Shown here piece after piece: positions 35,387 to 45,253 of a stretch of 64,000 nt of DNA. Every line of letters starts with the position of its first letter. Within the stretch, counting starts at the first letter, position 1. The DNA comes from Alicyclobacillus pomorum DSM 14955 (GTDB lineage Bacteria > Bacillota > Bacilli > Alicyclobacillales > Alicyclobacillaceae): contig NZ_AXAR01000006.1 of assembly GCF_000472905.1 (NCBI RefSeq), forward strand, positions 62,001 through 126,000. Reading direction: 5' to 3'. The translations under genes were made by a program, and so were the position numbers. The notes beneath the pieces were generated by a model. That model was not told the origin of the DNA and made no database searches. It was given only the letters and a program-made list of their open reading frames with translations.

Positions 35387-36190
35387 TCACGCCGGTTCCG
35401 CAGCAGAAACCTGAAACTGCGGGTGCCACCGTAACCATTTCTTTTCCAACGTCCGTGCCATGACATCCGACAACGTTCCAAGCAACGCATAGAGAAGGAT
35501 GGAGAGCACGACGACATCCATTTGCATGAACTCCCTCGCGTTCATGGCTAGGTAGCCAATGCCTGTGTTGGAAGCGATGGTCTCTGCGACGATGAGCGTA
35601 GTCCACATGACGCCAAGACCATACCGAACCCCAACGAGAACGGACGATAACGCACCGGGGAGGATGACCTTCAAGTAGAGAGATAGGGTGTTCAGTCCAT
35701 ACACCTTCCCCATCTCTATCAACCCTGGGTCCACCGACTTGATACCGTGGAACGTGTTCAAGTACACCGGAAACAGCACACCCAACGCCACGAGGATGAC
35801 TTTTGCCTCCTCCCCGATACCGAACCACAGGATGACGAGTGGGATCAATGCTAAGTGCGGGATGGTCCGCACCATTTGCAGCGTTGCATCGAATACCGTT
35901 TCAGCCCATCGAAAGACGCCGTTCAGAAGGCCGAGCACAAAACCAACGCCTCCTCCAATGGCAAATCCAAGAAATGCCCGGCCTGCACTCACCGACAAGG
36001 CACTCCACAACGTCCCGGTCACGGCAAGATGAACGCCCGCCTGGACTACCTGAAGCGGGGTGGGCAACACGGAGCTCGCAATGAGACCGAATGCGCCAAG
36101 CACCTGCCAGAGTACGATGACGAGCACCGGTATCGCAGCCGACACCAACTTCCGCCCATTACCGGCCTGCCGGCGCAACTTCATCTTCAC
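35387..36190 (-). CDS. ssuC: Sulfonate ABC transporter permease
   Basis: A 267-residue inner-membrane protein with about six helices. The EAA loop ([20 protein letters not shown] and ILPGAL) matches SsuC/TauC. The GTG at 36190 has GGGAGGTGG 6 bases upstream and starts inside the end of ssuD, an overlap of 32 bases. An ATG two codons later is possible. The frame remains open upstream to 36250, but that would overlap ssuD much more. Confidence 0.88.
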   Translation of the reverse strand: MKMKLRRQAGNGRKLVSAAIPVLVIVLWQVLGAFGLIASSVLPTPLQVVQAGVHLAVTGTLWSALSVSAGRAFLGFAIGGGVGFVLGLLNGVFRWAETVFDATLQMVRTIPHLALIPLVILWFGIGEEAKVILVALGVLFPVYLNTFHGIKSVDPGLIEMGKVYGLNTLSLYLKVILPGALSSVLVGVRYGLGVMWTTLIVAETIASNTGIGYLAMNAREFMQMDVVVLSILLYALLGTLSDVMARTLEKKWLRWHPQFQVSAAEPA

Positions 36191-37352
36191 CTGCTGCCAC
36201 CTCCCGAACCTGTGATTGAGGTTTGACCTCGGGCGACTTTTCGTTCGCAATCAGCTCTCCGAACGGCCCCACGAAAGCCGTCTCCGGCATATCCTTTCTC
36301 TGAGCGACAAGCAAGTGAGGGAACAGCAACTCCGCAACTCGGTAGGCCTCTTCCAAGTGCGGGTACCCAGACAGGATAAACGTGTCAATCCCAATGTCCG
36401 CATATTCTTGAATGCGTTCTGCAACCGTGGCGGGATCGCCCACCAGAGCCGTGCCTGCTCCTCCCCGAACCAAGCCAATCCCGGCCCACAGGTTCGGACT
36501 GATTTCCAGATTCGATGTATCCCCGCCGTGCAACTCGACCATTCGCTGTTGCCCGACCGAGTCGTACCTGGCAAAGATTTTTTGGGCGGCAGCGATGGTC
36601 TCATCGTCCACGTACTGGATGAGATCCTCAGCCGCCTTCCAGGCTTCTTGTTCTGTTTCCCGGACAATCACATGGAGTCGAATCCCGAAACGGAGCATCC
36701 GCCCTCGTTCGGCAGCCAACTGACGCATCTGTTGTACCTTCTCTGCCACTTGTTGCACAGGTTCACCCCAAGTCAGGTACAAGTCCACGTGTTCGGCGGC
36801 GACAACTTGCCCTGCGGGTGAGGAACCGCCGAAATACAGGGGTGGATAGGGGCGCTGTACCGGCGGATAGAGCAGCTTGGCACCCTCCACGTCCAGGTAG
36901 TTCCCGTGGTAGGTCACCGTTTCACCACGCATCAACTGCCTCCAAATTCGAAGAAACTCATCGGTCAATTCATAGCGCGCATCGTGTTCCAAAAAGAGTC
37001 CGTCCCCCGCCAACTCCTCGGGATCGCCACCCGTCACCACGTTGATCAGCAGGCGTCCGCCCGACAGCCGGTCGAACGTGGACGCCATTCTCGCGCCGAG
37101 GGTGGGGGACATCAATCCCGGTCGGATGGCAACCAGGAACTTCAACCGCTCAGTGACGGAGATCAGGGACGCTGCCGCAATCCACGCGTCTTCGCACGAT
37201 TTCCCCGTCGGCAACAGCACACCGGAAAAACCCAGGTGATCCACCGCTTGAGCAATCTGCGTCGCGTAGTCCAAATTCACCTGTCTAGCGCCGTACTGGG
37301 TCCCTAGATACCTTCCATCTCCATGTGTCGGAATGAACCAGAACAGTTCCAT
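36159..37352 (-). CDS. ssuD: FMNH2-dependent alkanesulfonate monooxygenase
   Basis: A 397-residue luciferase-like TIM-barrel enzyme. It splits C-S bonds of alkanesulfonates to sulfite and aldehyde using FMNH2 from SsuE. Seen: [18 protein letters not shown] at the N-terminus, [20 protein letters not shown] near 105 and [12 protein letters not shown], all standard for SsuD. The ATG shares bases with the ssuA stop (TGATG). The C-terminal tail after LFPHLLV is long and charged. Confidence 0.94.
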   Translation of the reverse strand: MELFWFIPTHGDGRYLGTQYGARQVNLDYATQIAQAVDHLGFSGVLLPTGKSCEDAWIAAASLISVTERLKFLVAIRPGLMSPTLGARMASTFDRLSGGRLLINVVTGGDPEELAGDGLFLEHDARYELTDEFLRIWRQLMRGETVTYHGNYLDVEGAKLLYPPVQRPYPPLYFGGSSPAGQVVAAEHVDLYLTWGEPVQQVAEKVQQMRQLAAERGRMLRFGIRLHVIVRETEQEAWKAAEDLIQYVDDETIAAAQKIFARYDSVGQQRMVELHGGDTSNLEISPNLWAGIGLVRGGAGTALVGDPATVAERIQEYADIGIDTFILSGYPHLEEAYRVAELLFPHLLVAQRKDMPETAFVGPFGELIANEKSPEVKPQSQVREVAAGEDEVAPAGR

Positions 37353-38359
37353 CACTTTGCCCCCTCCGTCAAACGGCTGTCTACGTCGTCAGCGACGCGA
37401 ATTGGATTCGGAATCAACCCCATGCTTTGGAACGTGTCTGCAATCTGTTGTTGTTCGTTGATGGTCTTGGCATCCATCGGCTGAAATCCGTAGTCCCTTC
37501 GATTGGCCGCTATCTCCAACACGCTCGAGTCAATCCCCAGCTGTGGCGCCAACAATTGGGCGACCTCTTTGCGATGATTCTTCGACCAAGCATCTGTCTC
37601 TCCGATGGCCTTGATGAGTGCTTGCACGACGTCCTTGTGTGTCTCTTCGAAACGCTTGGATGCAAAGTAGAATTCTTGGTTGGCGACGTGCGCTTGCCCA
37701 TCCACCAGTACCCGTGCTTTCAAATCCGTTTGTGCCACCGCGTAGTACGGGTCCCAAATCACCCACGCGTCTACGCTTCCTTTTTGAAATGCGGCACGGG
37801 CGTCCGCAGGAGCCAAATACACGGGTTGGATATCTTGATACTGGAGTCCAGCGGACTGCAGCAGCTTTACCAGCAAGTAGTGCACGTTGGACCCCTTGTT
37901 CAGCGCAATCTTTTTGCCTTTCAAATCCTGCACACTGTGAATGGTGGAATTTTGGGGCACTAACATCGCCTCACTGTGTGGACTTGACGGCTCGTGTCCG
38001 AGATAGACAAAGGGGGTGTTTCCCGCCTGTGCGAAGATGGGTGGAGCTTCTCCAGCGTGCCCAATATCGATACTCCCGGCGCGCAGTGCCTCCAGCAATT
38101 GCGGTCCGCCGGGGAACTCCGTCCACTCGACCTTGTACCCCAGCTTTTGCATGGTCTTGTCGAACTGGCCCTGTGCCTTGACGATGTTCAGGGTTCCATA
38201 CTTCTGGTAGCCAATATGAACAATCTTGTCACCAGTCGGCTGCAGCTCAGACGTTTGCGCAGCAGCTCCGCATGCAGCCAATGCAACCATCATCACACCG
38301 GCGACGAGCCAAGTGGCGGCCCGCCTGACGATTTGGAATAACCTCCCCATCCACTTCAC
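37352..38359 (-). CDS. ssuA: Sulfonate-binding lipoprotein
   Basis: A 335-residue exported protein with a lipobox near residue 29 ([10 protein letters not shown]). The mature region, [19 protein letters not shown] and the [20 protein letters not shown] segment, matches SsuA/TauA-type binding proteins. It captures alkanesulfonates outside the membrane for SsuBC. It overlaps ssuE by 4 bases and touches ssuD at TGATG. Confidence 0.92.
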   Translation of the reverse strand: MKWMGRLFQIVRRAATWLVAGVMMVALAACGAAAQTSELQPTGDKIVHIGYQKYGTLNIVKAQGQFDKTMQKLGYKVEWTEFPGGPQLLEALRAGSIDIGHAGEAPPIFAQAGNTPFVYLGHEPSSPHSEAMLVPQNSTIHSVQDLKGKKIALNKGSNVHYLLVKLLQSAGLQYQDIQPVYLAPADARAAFQKGSVDAWVIWDPYYAVAQTDLKARVLVDGQAHVANQEFYFASKRFEETHKDVVQALIKAIGETDAWSKNHRKEVAQLLAPQLGIDSSVLEIAANRRDYGFQPMDAKTINEQQQIADTFQSMGLIPNPIRVADDVDSRLTEGAK

Positions 38360-38922
38360 GACGTTGTTCCCCCTCCCGCGTACACCGTCCGCGACATGTT
38401 GTAGACGTCTGCGACCAACTCCACCAGCGCAGCGGACAGTCTCTCTGCAATCTCATTGTCTAGCTCGACCGAGCCATCTGGTTTTTTCACCACATGCCTT
38501 TCCAGCGCGAACACGCCGCGCAGGATATGCGTCGCGCCCAGCACAGCCAACAGCGGCTTCAGCGCGTAGTCGAGTGCTAAGAGGTGTGACTGCGTGCCGC
38601 CAATCGCAAGCGGGAGAACCACCTTCCCTTCAAAGCTGTGCATCGGTAACAGGTCCAGGTACGTTTTCAACAATCCCGTGTACGAGGCTTTGTACACCGG
38701 GGTTCCCACAATCACGGCGTCCGCGTTTCGCACTCGTTCGGTCGCCTGTTGAATCGCAGCGCTGTTTGCGTTACCGCAGACCAGGTCCACAGCCGGCAGT
38801 TCCCGTACATTGATCCAGTCCACGGAGAGTCCAGACGCCGCAAGGGACTCGTGAACGAACGCCAGAAGAGCAGCTAACCGAGACGAAGACGATGGACTCC
38901 CTGAGATGGTCACGATGTTCAA
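38356..38922 (-). CDS. ssuE: NAD(P)H-dependent FMN reductase
   Basis: A 188-residue flavodoxin-fold reductase that gives FMNH2 to SsuD. Phosphate-binding loop SGSPSSSSR near residue 7; VIVGTPVYKASYTGLLKTYL near 74 is the typical flavin site. The TTG at 38922 has AGGAGGG 8 bases upstream and gives the family length; the frame is open further upstream to 38985. First gene of the operon. Confidence 0.93.
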   Translation of the reverse strand: MNIVTISGSPSSSSRLAALLAFVHESLAASGLSVDWINVRELPAVDLVCGNANSAAIQQATERVRNADAVIVGTPVYKASYTGLLKTYLDLLPMHSFEGKVVLPLAIGGTQSHLLALDYALKPLLAVLGATHILRGVFALERHVVKKPDGSVELDNEIAERLSAALVELVADVYNMSRTVYAGGGTTS

Positions 38923-39050
38923 CGCGATATCCCTCCTGGTTTGCAATGGATGTGATACTCTGGCCGAATCGTCCCCACACGTCATGCACCTTGCGTGACG
39001 AGCCCCTATCCAAACGCCACGTGCGTGTGAACAGACAAGCGCTCGGATGC

Positions 39051-39109
39051 AAAAAGGCCCTTCTCACCGGACATGAGTCTCCTGCTCATGTTCCGATGTG
39101 AAGGGCCTT
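39051..39109 (-). terminator. Strong hairpin with T tract in the ssu leader
   Basis: On the minus strand AAGGCCCTTC...ACATGAG and CTCATGT...GAAGGGCCTT form a long stem followed by TTTTTGC. It lies 130 bases before ssuE and only about 30 bases after the predicted start of transcription from the promoter at 39148-39176. It can be either the terminator of the upstream rrf2-yezD unit or an attenuator. Confidence 0.8.
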
Positions 39110-39147
39110 CGGTGGTCCGATCAGCCTTCCCTATGAAATGATTACTA

Positions 39148-39176
39148 ATTTTATCGGAATTGTTCGTTTATATCAA
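39148..39176 (-). promoter_or_regulatory. Sigma-A-type promoter before the ssu operon
   Basis: TTGATA (39176-39171) and TAAAAT (39153-39148) on the minus strand, 17 bases apart. It faces ssuE, with the hairpin at 39051-39109 between. Confidence 0.6.
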
Positions 39177-39199
39177 GCGCAAATGATGAATTAGAGTTC

Positions 39200-39317
39200 A
39201 GCGATTTGCAAAATAACGACGAACAGCTGGTTCAGCACAATATGTGGTGTTTCTGGCATTAGAGAAACGCTACATCTAGTCGTGCTGAACCGCTCAAGAG
39301 GAATTTTGCAAATCGCT
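39200..39317. repeat. Palindromic AGCGATTTGC element, copy 2 (full length, 118 bases)
   Basis: Outer inverted repeat AGCGATTTGCAAAAT / ATTTTGCAAATCGCT; inner inverted repeat GGTTCAGCACA / CGTGCTGAACC; a third near the centre GTGTTTC / GAAACGC. The right end touches the last base of the yezD-like frame at 39317. Confidence 0.9.
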
Positions 39318-39505
39318 CAAAGTTGACCATTCGACCTCTGCACCTTGTCTCGTTTCCGCGTCTGTTCCAGGGAAAACCTGCGCCGCTCAACACGTTCGAT
39401 TTGAGTGACCTGCGAGTCGTGAACGACAATCTGTATCGTACCGTACTCCAGCCCTTCCAGGGATTGAAGCATATGTTTGAGCCACTGCGGGCCCTCATCC
39501 ATCAT
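39317..39505 (-). CDS. yezD: YezD family protein (DUF2292)
   Basis: A small protein of about 62 residues. LEGLEYGTIQIVVHDSQVTQIERVE is the family core: a two-strand hairpin with Gln-Ile-x-Val-His (given here by its flanks YGTIQI and VTQIERVE). YezD proteins of Bacillota occur near sulfur assimilation genes; the function is unknown. Its ATG overlaps the rrf2 stop, so it is probably coupled. The frame ends at the edge of a palindromic repeat. Confidence 0.75.
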   Translation of the reverse strand: MMDEGPQWLKHMLQSLEGLEYGTIQIVVHDSQVTQIERVERRRFSLEQTRKRDKVQRSNGQL

Positions 39506-39950
39506 GCGATGATTCAATGATTTTCCCCCCACTTCGCGTAACCACTGCACCGGTGATTAAGTCGTCGAGCGTCGTTTCATCCAAAACCCGCGCCACCGTC
39601 TCTCGAACCAAGATCCACAGCGGCTGCAACATACAGGCAGCTTCGAGCGGACATGGTTCATATGCAGTGACACTGGCACAACTCATGGGAGACAGTGGGC
39701 CCTCCAGGTTGCGTATCACGTCTCCAATGCAAATGCCCTTGGGAGAGGTTCGCAACATGTAGCCTCCATTCATTCCCCGCTTGCTCCTGACGTAACCCAG
39801 GTTCTTCAACTGCAACATGATTTGTTCGAGATAATTGCACGACACAAGTGTCATATCCGCAATTTCTCCAATCGTCAGAACCTCACCGCACGATTGGCCG
39901 AGCACAAGCAGCGCACGCAGAGCATACTCGCCGCGGCTAGACACTTTCAC
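39495..39950 (-). CDS. Rrf2 family regulator with three conserved cysteines
   Basis: A 151-residue winged-helix regulator: VSSRGEYALRALLVL at the start and RGMNGGYMLRTSP in the wing. Cys91, Cys100 and Cys106 (SCASVTAYEPCPLEAAC) have a spacing very like the [4Fe-4S]-binding cysteines of NsrR, while CymR lacks such a set. It may sense nitric oxide, iron-sulfur state or redox. Its coupling to yezD and position before the ssu operon suggest sulfur control. AGGTGG precedes the GTG at 39950. Confidence 0.85.
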   Translation of the reverse strand: MKVSSRGEYALRALLVLGQSCGEVLTIGEIADMTLVSCNYLEQIMLQLKNLGYVRSKRGMNGGYMLRTSPKGICIGDVIRNLEGPLSPMSCASVTAYEPCPLEAACMLQPLWILVRETVARVLDETTLDDLITGAVVTRSGGKIIESSHDG

Positions 39951-40102
39951 GGCCACCACCACCTATTCAACCATCTTGAGCATATTGGTCGTGATTCATG
40001 GTTGGTGCGTCGAAGGGCAAATGCCTAGAGCACGGTATGCGCCGTGGAGAGGAATGGTGAAAAGACGAATGTGGGGAAACGTGTTCCTGTTTTGATGTGA
40101 AA

Positions 40103-40145
40103 TAAAACACCCGGCCCACTGGAACTTGTCCAGTGCACCGGGTGC
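40103..40145 (-). terminator. Terminator of coaA
   Basis: On the minus strand CACCCGG-TGC-ACTGG pairs with CCAGT-GGG-CCGGGTG, followed by TTTTATTT. It lies about 95 bases after the coaA stop. Confidence 0.8.
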
Positions 40146-40238
40146 TTACACGCGTTGTAACAAAATCATCATCGGCATGAGCGATGCGTAAGAATTTGCG
40201 AGCGTAGTTCGTCACTGTTCTTGCAATGCGCTAACAGG

Positions 40239-41198
40239 TTAGATCTTCCGTAACCGCACACTTTGAACTGCATGCGACGGTCCCTTTTCCAGAATCAAAT
40301 CCGCGCGGTGCTTTGTCGGCAGGATGTTATCGCGTAAGTTGACACCGTTGACTTCCTTCCAAATGCGGCGCGCAAATGCGTCGGCTTCCTCGGCAGACAT
40401 ATGCGCGTACCGATGGAAATAAGAATTGGGGTTCCGGAAAGCGGTTTCCCTCAATGTGTGGAATCTCTCCAAATACCATCGTTGGATGAGTTCTTCCTCT
40501 GCGTCCACGTAGATAGAGAAGTCAAAGAAGTCAGATACAAACAATTGAGGACCGCGCTTTCGACCTGTGCGATTTGTCTGCAGGACGTTTAACCCTTCCA
40601 GAATCATAATGTCCGGTTGACGAACCACCTGATATTGGTCCGGAAGTATGTCATACTCAAGATGCGAATAGACCGGGGCCTTGACTTCAGGGGCTCCCGA
40701 TTTGACAGCGGCTACGAATTCAATCAGCCTGCGCACATCATAGCTTTCCGGAAATCCCTTGCGGTTCATCAGCCCGCGTTGCTCCAGGACGCGGTTTGGG
40801 TACAAAAAGCCGTCCGTGGTGATTAAGTCCACCTTGGGATGATTCGGCCAACGCGCGAGCAGCGCCTGGATAATACGAGCCGTGGTGCTCTTTCCGACGG
40901 CCACACTGCCCGCAATCCCGATGATGTAGGGGACTTTCTGCGCCGGGTTCCCGAGAAACGTATTGGTCGCGGTAAACAATTTCTGCGTTGCACCCACATA
41001 GAGGTTGAGTAACCTGGATAACGGCAGATAGATGTCCGAAACTTCATCGAGCGATATCCGTTCGTTGAGACCACGTAGGCGTTCCAACTCTTCCTCTGTG
41101 AGCGACAGCGGCGTGGCCGCTCTCAGGCGGGCCCAATCGTCGCGGGTAAAGTATAAGTAGGGTGAAAAGACTTGATTCTTTTGCGACTTTTTGGTCAT
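40239..41198 (-). CDS. coaA: Type I pantothenate kinase
   Basis: A 319-residue P-loop kinase that phosphorylates pantothenate, the first step of coenzyme A synthesis. P-loop [12 protein letters not shown] near residue 93; [24 protein letters not shown] and [20 protein letters not shown] are typical of prokaryotic CoaA. AAGGAG precedes the ATG. Monocistronic with its own terminator. Many Bacillota use CoaX instead, so presence of a type I enzyme is worth noting but not unusual. Confidence 0.95.
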   Translation of the reverse strand: MTKKSQKNQVFSPYLYFTRDDWARLRAATPLSLTEEELERLRGLNERISLDEVSDIYLPLSRLLNLYVGATQKLFTATNTFLGNPAQKVPYIIGIAGSVAVGKSTTARIIQALLARWPNHPKVDLITTDGFLYPNRVLEQRGLMNRKGFPESYDVRRLIEFVAAVKSGAPEVKAPVYSHLEYDILPDQYQVVRQPDIMILEGLNVLQTNRTGRKRGPQLFVSDFFDFSIYVDAEEELIQRWYLERFHTLRETAFRNPNSYFHRYAHMSAEEADAFARRIWKEVNGVNLRDNILPTKHRADLILEKGPSHAVQSVRLRKI

Positions 41199-41310
41199 AA
41201 TGGCAAGGCTCCTTCACGAACCATCATAAGGGCATGCACTTGGTACAGCGTACATCAACCCACTCCATCCACGCAACTACACACGCAGCCCGTATTGAGA
41301 CTCTTGAATC

Positions 41311-41712
41311 TCACTTCCGCGGGTGGTGGACGGTGCAGCTACCATCCTCACACGCCGATGTACGCCCAAACACCCGCGACAATGCAAACCGATGCCTGGC
41401 AACAAAGCCGTACGCTGCGTCTGCCATCCAACGTACCGGTGGCACCGCGTACAGCCACACTATCTTTCGCCACACCGGGTGTAATCGACCAATCCTCACC
41501 AACGCGCCAGCCCCTCGATACACGCGGTTCTCATCCACCACGTGCAGAGATGCCTCAAGCGCCTGCTCCGTCAGTTCCGGATGGATCTCCTTGAGGTCCA
41601 CGGTGCGAAAGTCCACGCCAATGACATTCGCACCGTACCGCTTGCGAATGTTCCCCATGGCCGCTCTGCACAGTCCACAATGACCATCGTACAGCACAGT
41701 GATTGGCTTCAC
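41311..41712 (-). CDS. DCC family thiol-disulfide oxidoreductase (DUF393)
   Basis: A 133-residue protein with the N-terminal VLYDGHCGLCRAAM, the family's DxxCxxC motif, and two hydrophobic patches (KIVWLYAVPPVRWMADAAYGF). B. subtilis YuxK is a relative. The role is a likely thiol redox activity. The C-terminus (TSACEDGSCTVHH) adds two cysteines. Start is a GTG. It lies upstream of coaA on the same strand. Confidence 0.82.
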   Translation of the reverse strand: MKPITVLYDGHCGLCRAAMGNIRKRYGANVIGVDFRTVDLKEIHPELTEQALEASLHVVDENRVYRGAGALVRIGRLHPVWRKIVWLYAVPPVRWMADAAYGFVARHRFALSRVFGRTSACEDGSCTVHHPRK

Positions 41713-41963
41713 AGGCCATTCCCCACGTTTCTCAGCGTCCGAGTAGAAAATTCTAAAACCGACACCGTTGCATATCGTTGTGTTGGAATACTGATCAGAT
41801 CACTAGTGTACTCCGCAAGGACGCTCGACAAAAGGTCTGTGCGCTGAATCCTTCTCAATCTGTATGACTTGTCATTGCCCAGGAAACGCAGGAAAAGCGT
41901 GCTCGTCCGTCAGTCACAATGGTATTCTTTTCATATCCATGAAACGAAAGGAACGATGACCTC

Positions 41964-42200
41964 ATGGTTTTCATCATCATCCTCGTCCTCTTACTGTTGC
42001 TACTGTTCATAGGCGGTTTATATCATCTAGCCCTGGCAGTTTGGGAACTCCGGCGTGGAGAAAACCGCACAGAATATGTCAGGCGCGCCATCGTGGGCGG
42101 CCTGCTGTTGGTTTTCGCCTTCATCGCTCCCTGGTTGATGTTCATAGTGGCGGGTATGGCGACGGGGATTCAGGCGCCCGTCATTCATTCCGTCGGATAG
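41964..42200 (+). CDS. Small two-helix membrane protein, unknown
   Basis: A 78-residue protein with two long hydrophobic segments (residues about 2-27 and 43-68) separated by a charged loop (WELRRGENRTEYVRR). A GAAAGGAACG site precedes the ATG. No family recognised. It converges on glcD. Confidence 0.6.
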   Translation: MVFIIILVLLLLLLFIGGLYHLALAVWELRRGENRTEYVRRAIVGGLLLVFAFIAPWLMFIVAGMATGIQAPVIHSVG

Positions 42201-42230
42201 CCTGAAGCACACAGTCTACTGAGCCTACTT

Positions 42231-43613
42231 TCAATGTGACTCTATCTTCTCATCGTGCACCAGCTTGCCTGGGTTGAGGATGCCTTTGGGATCCAGCGTG
42301 GCCTTGATGGAGCGCATCAAGGCCAGGGCAGGGCCATGTTCGCGTTCCTGGTACTTGCGCTTCCCGAGGCCCACACCGTGTTCCCCAGTGCACGTTCCAC
42401 CCAGCGACAGCGCATGATTCACCACCTCTTCGTTGAACGCGTTTGCCTTTGCCATGGAATCCGGGCTGTCCGGTTGCACCGCCATGCTCACATGGAAGTT
42501 TCCATCGCCCACGTGTCCAATGATGGCGCCGTCAATGCCCATCTTCTCCAACATCGCCTGTGCGTGCTGAATTGCATCGGGCAGTTTGGACAACGGCACG
42601 CAGACGTCTGTTGACATGTGCCCAAAACCGGGGTATTGGTGCATGAACGCGTAGACGGCGTTGTGGCGGATCTCCCAAAGCTCACGTCGCTGTGCTTCTT
42701 CCACTACAAAGTCAAACGCCGTGCAGCCTTCCTCTGACGCAATCTCCTGTGCGAATTGTACGTCGTACTCAATGCTTTCCGAGTTTCCATGGAACTCCAC
42801 CAACAGGGTGGGCGCTACAGGGAAGTCCGTTCCTTTGTATTTGTTGAACGCTTGCACGTACGCCGGACTTACGTACTCCAACCGAGCCACCGGTACACCG
42901 CTGCCCACCATCGCGGTTGATGCCTGCACACACGCTTCAATGCTCGGGAAAATCACCTTCGCCGCGACAACTTTTTCGGGAAGCCCGTAGACGCGAAGCC
43001 AAAGTTCGGTGATCACGCCTAGCGTTCCTTCCGAACCGACGAATATCGGCGTGAGATTGTAGCCGGAGGATGACTTCGCCGCCAAGGTCCCCGTTTCAAT
43101 CACGGTCCCGTCCGCCAGCACCACTTGCAGCGACCGCACGTTGTCTTTCATGGCGCCGAAGCGCACAGTGGTCGTGCCGCTCGCATTGGTCGCCGCCATG
43201 CCGCCAAGAGAGGCGTCGGAGCCTGGATCGACCGGGAAAAACAGGCCGTATGGGCGCAGCGCGTCGTTCAACTGGTTTTTGGTGACGCCCGGTTGCACCT
43301 TCACGAGAAAGTCGTTCGGGCGCACCTCGAGTATTTGGTTCATGCGCATCATGTCGAGGCTGATACCCCCGCGGATGGGGATGGCGTGCCCTTCCAGGCT
43401 GGTTCCAGTGCCAAATGGAACGACGGGGACTTCATGCTCCGCAGCGTAGCGAACCACCTTCACCACATCGTCCGTCGACTCGGCAAACACAACCACATCC
43501 GGCAGTGCTGGGGTGTGATACGACTCATCCCGACTGTGTTGGGCAAGAATGGACGCTCCAGTGGAAACCTGGTCTTTCGACAAGATGGAAACAAGATCTT
43601 CGTAGAGGGACAT
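42231..43613 (-). CDS. glcD: FAD-linked oxidase, glycolate oxidase GlcD / D-lactate dehydrogenase type
   Basis: A 460-residue VAO/PCMH-fold flavoenzyme oxidising D-lactate or glycolate. FAD-binding PFGTGTSLEGHA near 66; PGVTKNQLNDAL; PVDPGSDASLGGMAATNASG near 125; GSEGTLGVITE; and the C-terminal GTCTGEHGVGLGK with catalytic and metal-binding histidines. The lut lactate genes lie 6 kb away, so D-lactate is a reasonable substrate. GGGAGG lies 12 bases before the ATG. Confidence 0.9.
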   Translation of the reverse strand: MSLYEDLVSILSKDQVSTGASILAQHSRDESYHTPALPDVVVFAESTDDVVKVVRYAAEHEVPVVPFGTGTSLEGHAIPIRGGISLDMMRMNQILEVRPNDFLVKVQPGVTKNQLNDALRPYGLFFPVDPGSDASLGGMAATNASGTTTVRFGAMKDNVRSLQVVLADGTVIETGTLAAKSSSGYNLTPIFVGSEGTLGVITELWLRVYGLPEKVVAAKVIFPSIEACVQASTAMVGSGVPVARLEYVSPAYVQAFNKYKGTDFPVAPTLLVEFHGNSESIEYDVQFAQEIASEEGCTAFDFVVEEAQRRELWEIRHNAVYAFMHQYPGFGHMSTDVCVPLSKLPDAIQHAQAMLEKMGIDGAIIGHVGDGNFHVSMAVQPDSPDSMAKANAFNEEVVNHALSLGGTCTGEHGVGLGKRKYQEREHGPALALMRSIKATLDPKGILNPGKLVHDEKIESH

Positions 43614-43685
43614 GAATGTGACGCGCCTCCCTGATTCACAACCTCCATGCGAACCCGCAAAATCGTGGTAAGGTTGTGATGATTT

Positions 43686-43735
43686 AGCGATTTGAAATGC
43701 CTCTCGAGTGGTTCGTCTCTATTTTGCAAATCGCT
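43686..43735. repeat. Palindromic AGCGATTTGC element, copy 3 (short form)
   Basis: AGCGATTTG and ATTTTGCAAATCGCT flank CTCGAGTGGTTC, the reverse complement of the GAACCACTCGAG-like segment in other copies. It is 50 bases long, between hom and glcD. Confidence 0.75.
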
Positions 43736-43823
43736 GGATAATGAGAATGACTCGCATGACGAGTTTGCTAGTTTTATTGTACACGATTTCGCGGCACATC
43801 TTGGGAGGACGGCAATTCCGCGA

Positions 43824-45140
43824 TTACTCGGCCGCAACAAAGCGGAGCGATGCATCGAGGTGCTGAACGGGCAGTCCAGCGGGGTACGCCTTCGGCGCCT
43901 CGACAAACGGATACCAACGCACTTCCCCATGGCAGAGGCCAGCCAGGTGCGCCGTCCATTGTTCCACATGCGCCCTTTCGCCTTGAATGACCCAACACTC
44001 GACGCCCAGCGAAGTGGGCCCCACGTAATCCACGGACGCCAGGGCGGTGTTTTCAAACGGCACCGTGTACGGTCCCACCCGGTGCGATGTGTATCTGCGA
44101 TGCACCACCAAGTAGGCAGGATAACGCACGGGATGCACCGGCTTCACTCGTGTGTGAACACAGCGCGGCTGGTTCGCAGTCGTTGCCAGACGAACCAAAT
44201 CCTCTACGATGGCACTCGCCGTCGCGAAGGAGCCAGCGCCAGGCCCCGCGTACACGACTTGCCCCACGATGTCAGCATCCACGCACAGCGCGTTGTTCAC
44301 GCCATCCACCGCGTACAGAGGATGGTGCGCGGGAACGAGAACGGGTCTCACGGACGCGTGAAGTACTTCGCCGTCATCCTCCGCCGTGGCAACCAAACGA
44401 ATGCGACATCCAAGGCTTTCAGCCACTTCCATGTCCTGCGTGTCCACATCGGGAATGCCGACACACTCGATGTCGTCGGTCGCGACCTCTGTGGCGAAGG
44501 CGGACCTGCACAGGATTTGCAGTTTAAACCGGGCGTCCTGCCCCAGTACGTCAAACGATGGATCTGCCTCCGCGTAGCCGGCTTGTTGTGCTTCGGCAAG
44601 CGCCTCGGCAAATGTGACCCTGTCTTCGCGCATCCGCGTGAGGATGTAATTGGACGTGCCGTTCGCGATGGCGGTGACCTTCTGAATGCGGTTCGCCGCG
44701 AAGTAGTGATCCAGCGCGTGAAGTACGGGCACGCCGCCGAGGGCACTGGCTTCGCAGAGCACGGTCACACCGTTCGCCTGGGCGATGGCGTACAGTTCCC
44801 GACCGTAGGTGGCAAGCAATTCCTTATTGGCGGTGATGACGTGTTTACCTCGTTCCAGTGCGGTCTTCACGGCCTCAAACGCGGGGTCCACTCCGCCCAT
44901 CGCTTCAATGACAATATCAATCTCCGGATGCTCGCACACGTCCCGCCAGTTGTCGCACAGCCACTCTCGTTGAACCGAGTCAACGCGCGAACGCTCCAGG
45001 TCCCGCACGGCGATTTTCACGATGTCGAACGACACGCCACAGTGTTGCAACAGATGATCTCGATTCTGCGACAAAGCGCTCACCACTCCGCCGCCAACAA
45101 CTCCACACCCCAACAATCCGATGTTCCGCACGTTATGCAC
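43824..45140 (-). CDS. hom: Homoserine dehydrogenase
   Basis: A 438-residue enzyme that reduces aspartate semialdehyde to homoserine, the branch point to methionine and threonine. NAD(P) loop NIGLLGCGVVGGGVV; GKHVITANKELLA; catalytic region FKLQIL-type with Lys and VTAIANGTSNYILTRM; C-terminal ACT-like part is present. The GTG at 45140 is 8 bases after AGAAGGGGG and starts just before the dinucleotide loop. The leader carries a SAM-I riboswitch, so expression should fall when S-adenosylmethionine is high. Confidence 0.93.
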   Translation of the reverse strand: MHNVRNIGLLGCGVVGGGVVSALSQNRDHLLQHCGVSFDIVKIAVRDLERSRVDSVQREWLCDNWRDVCEHPEIDIVIEAMGGVDPAFEAVKTALERGKHVITANKELLATYGRELYAIAQANGVTVLCEASALGGVPVLHALDHYFAANRIQKVTAIANGTSNYILTRMREDRVTFAEALAEAQQAGYAEADPSFDVLGQDARFKLQILCRSAFATEVATDDIECVGIPDVDTQDMEVAESLGCRIRLVATAEDDGEVLHASVRPVLVPAHHPLYAVDGVNNALCVDADIVGQVVYAGPGAGSFATASAIVEDLVRLATTANQPRCVHTRVKPVHPVRYPAYLVVHRRYTSHRVGPYTVPFENTALASVDYVGPTSLGVECWVIQGERAHVEQWTAHLAGLCHGEVRWYPFVEAPKAYPAGLPVQHLDASLRFVAAE

Positions 45141-45192
45141 AGCGAGGCCCCCTTCTGAACATTGCAACTTTTCCATCCCGAGGCCTACTGCA

Positions 45193-45223
45193 CCAAAACA
45201 AAACCGCCCCGGCGAGGAGCGGT
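45193..45223 (-). terminator. Expression-platform terminator of the hom SAM riboswitch
   Basis: On the minus strand AACCGCTCC and GGGGCGGTT pair, followed by TTGTTTTGG. It lies between the aptamer and the hom start. Confidence 0.85.
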
Positions 45224-45253
45224 TGTCTGCAATCGAACATTGCGACAAGGTCA

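Noticed and set aside
38923-39147. SAM riboswitch in the ssu leader
   Set aside because: None of the SAM-I core blocks found before hom are present there.
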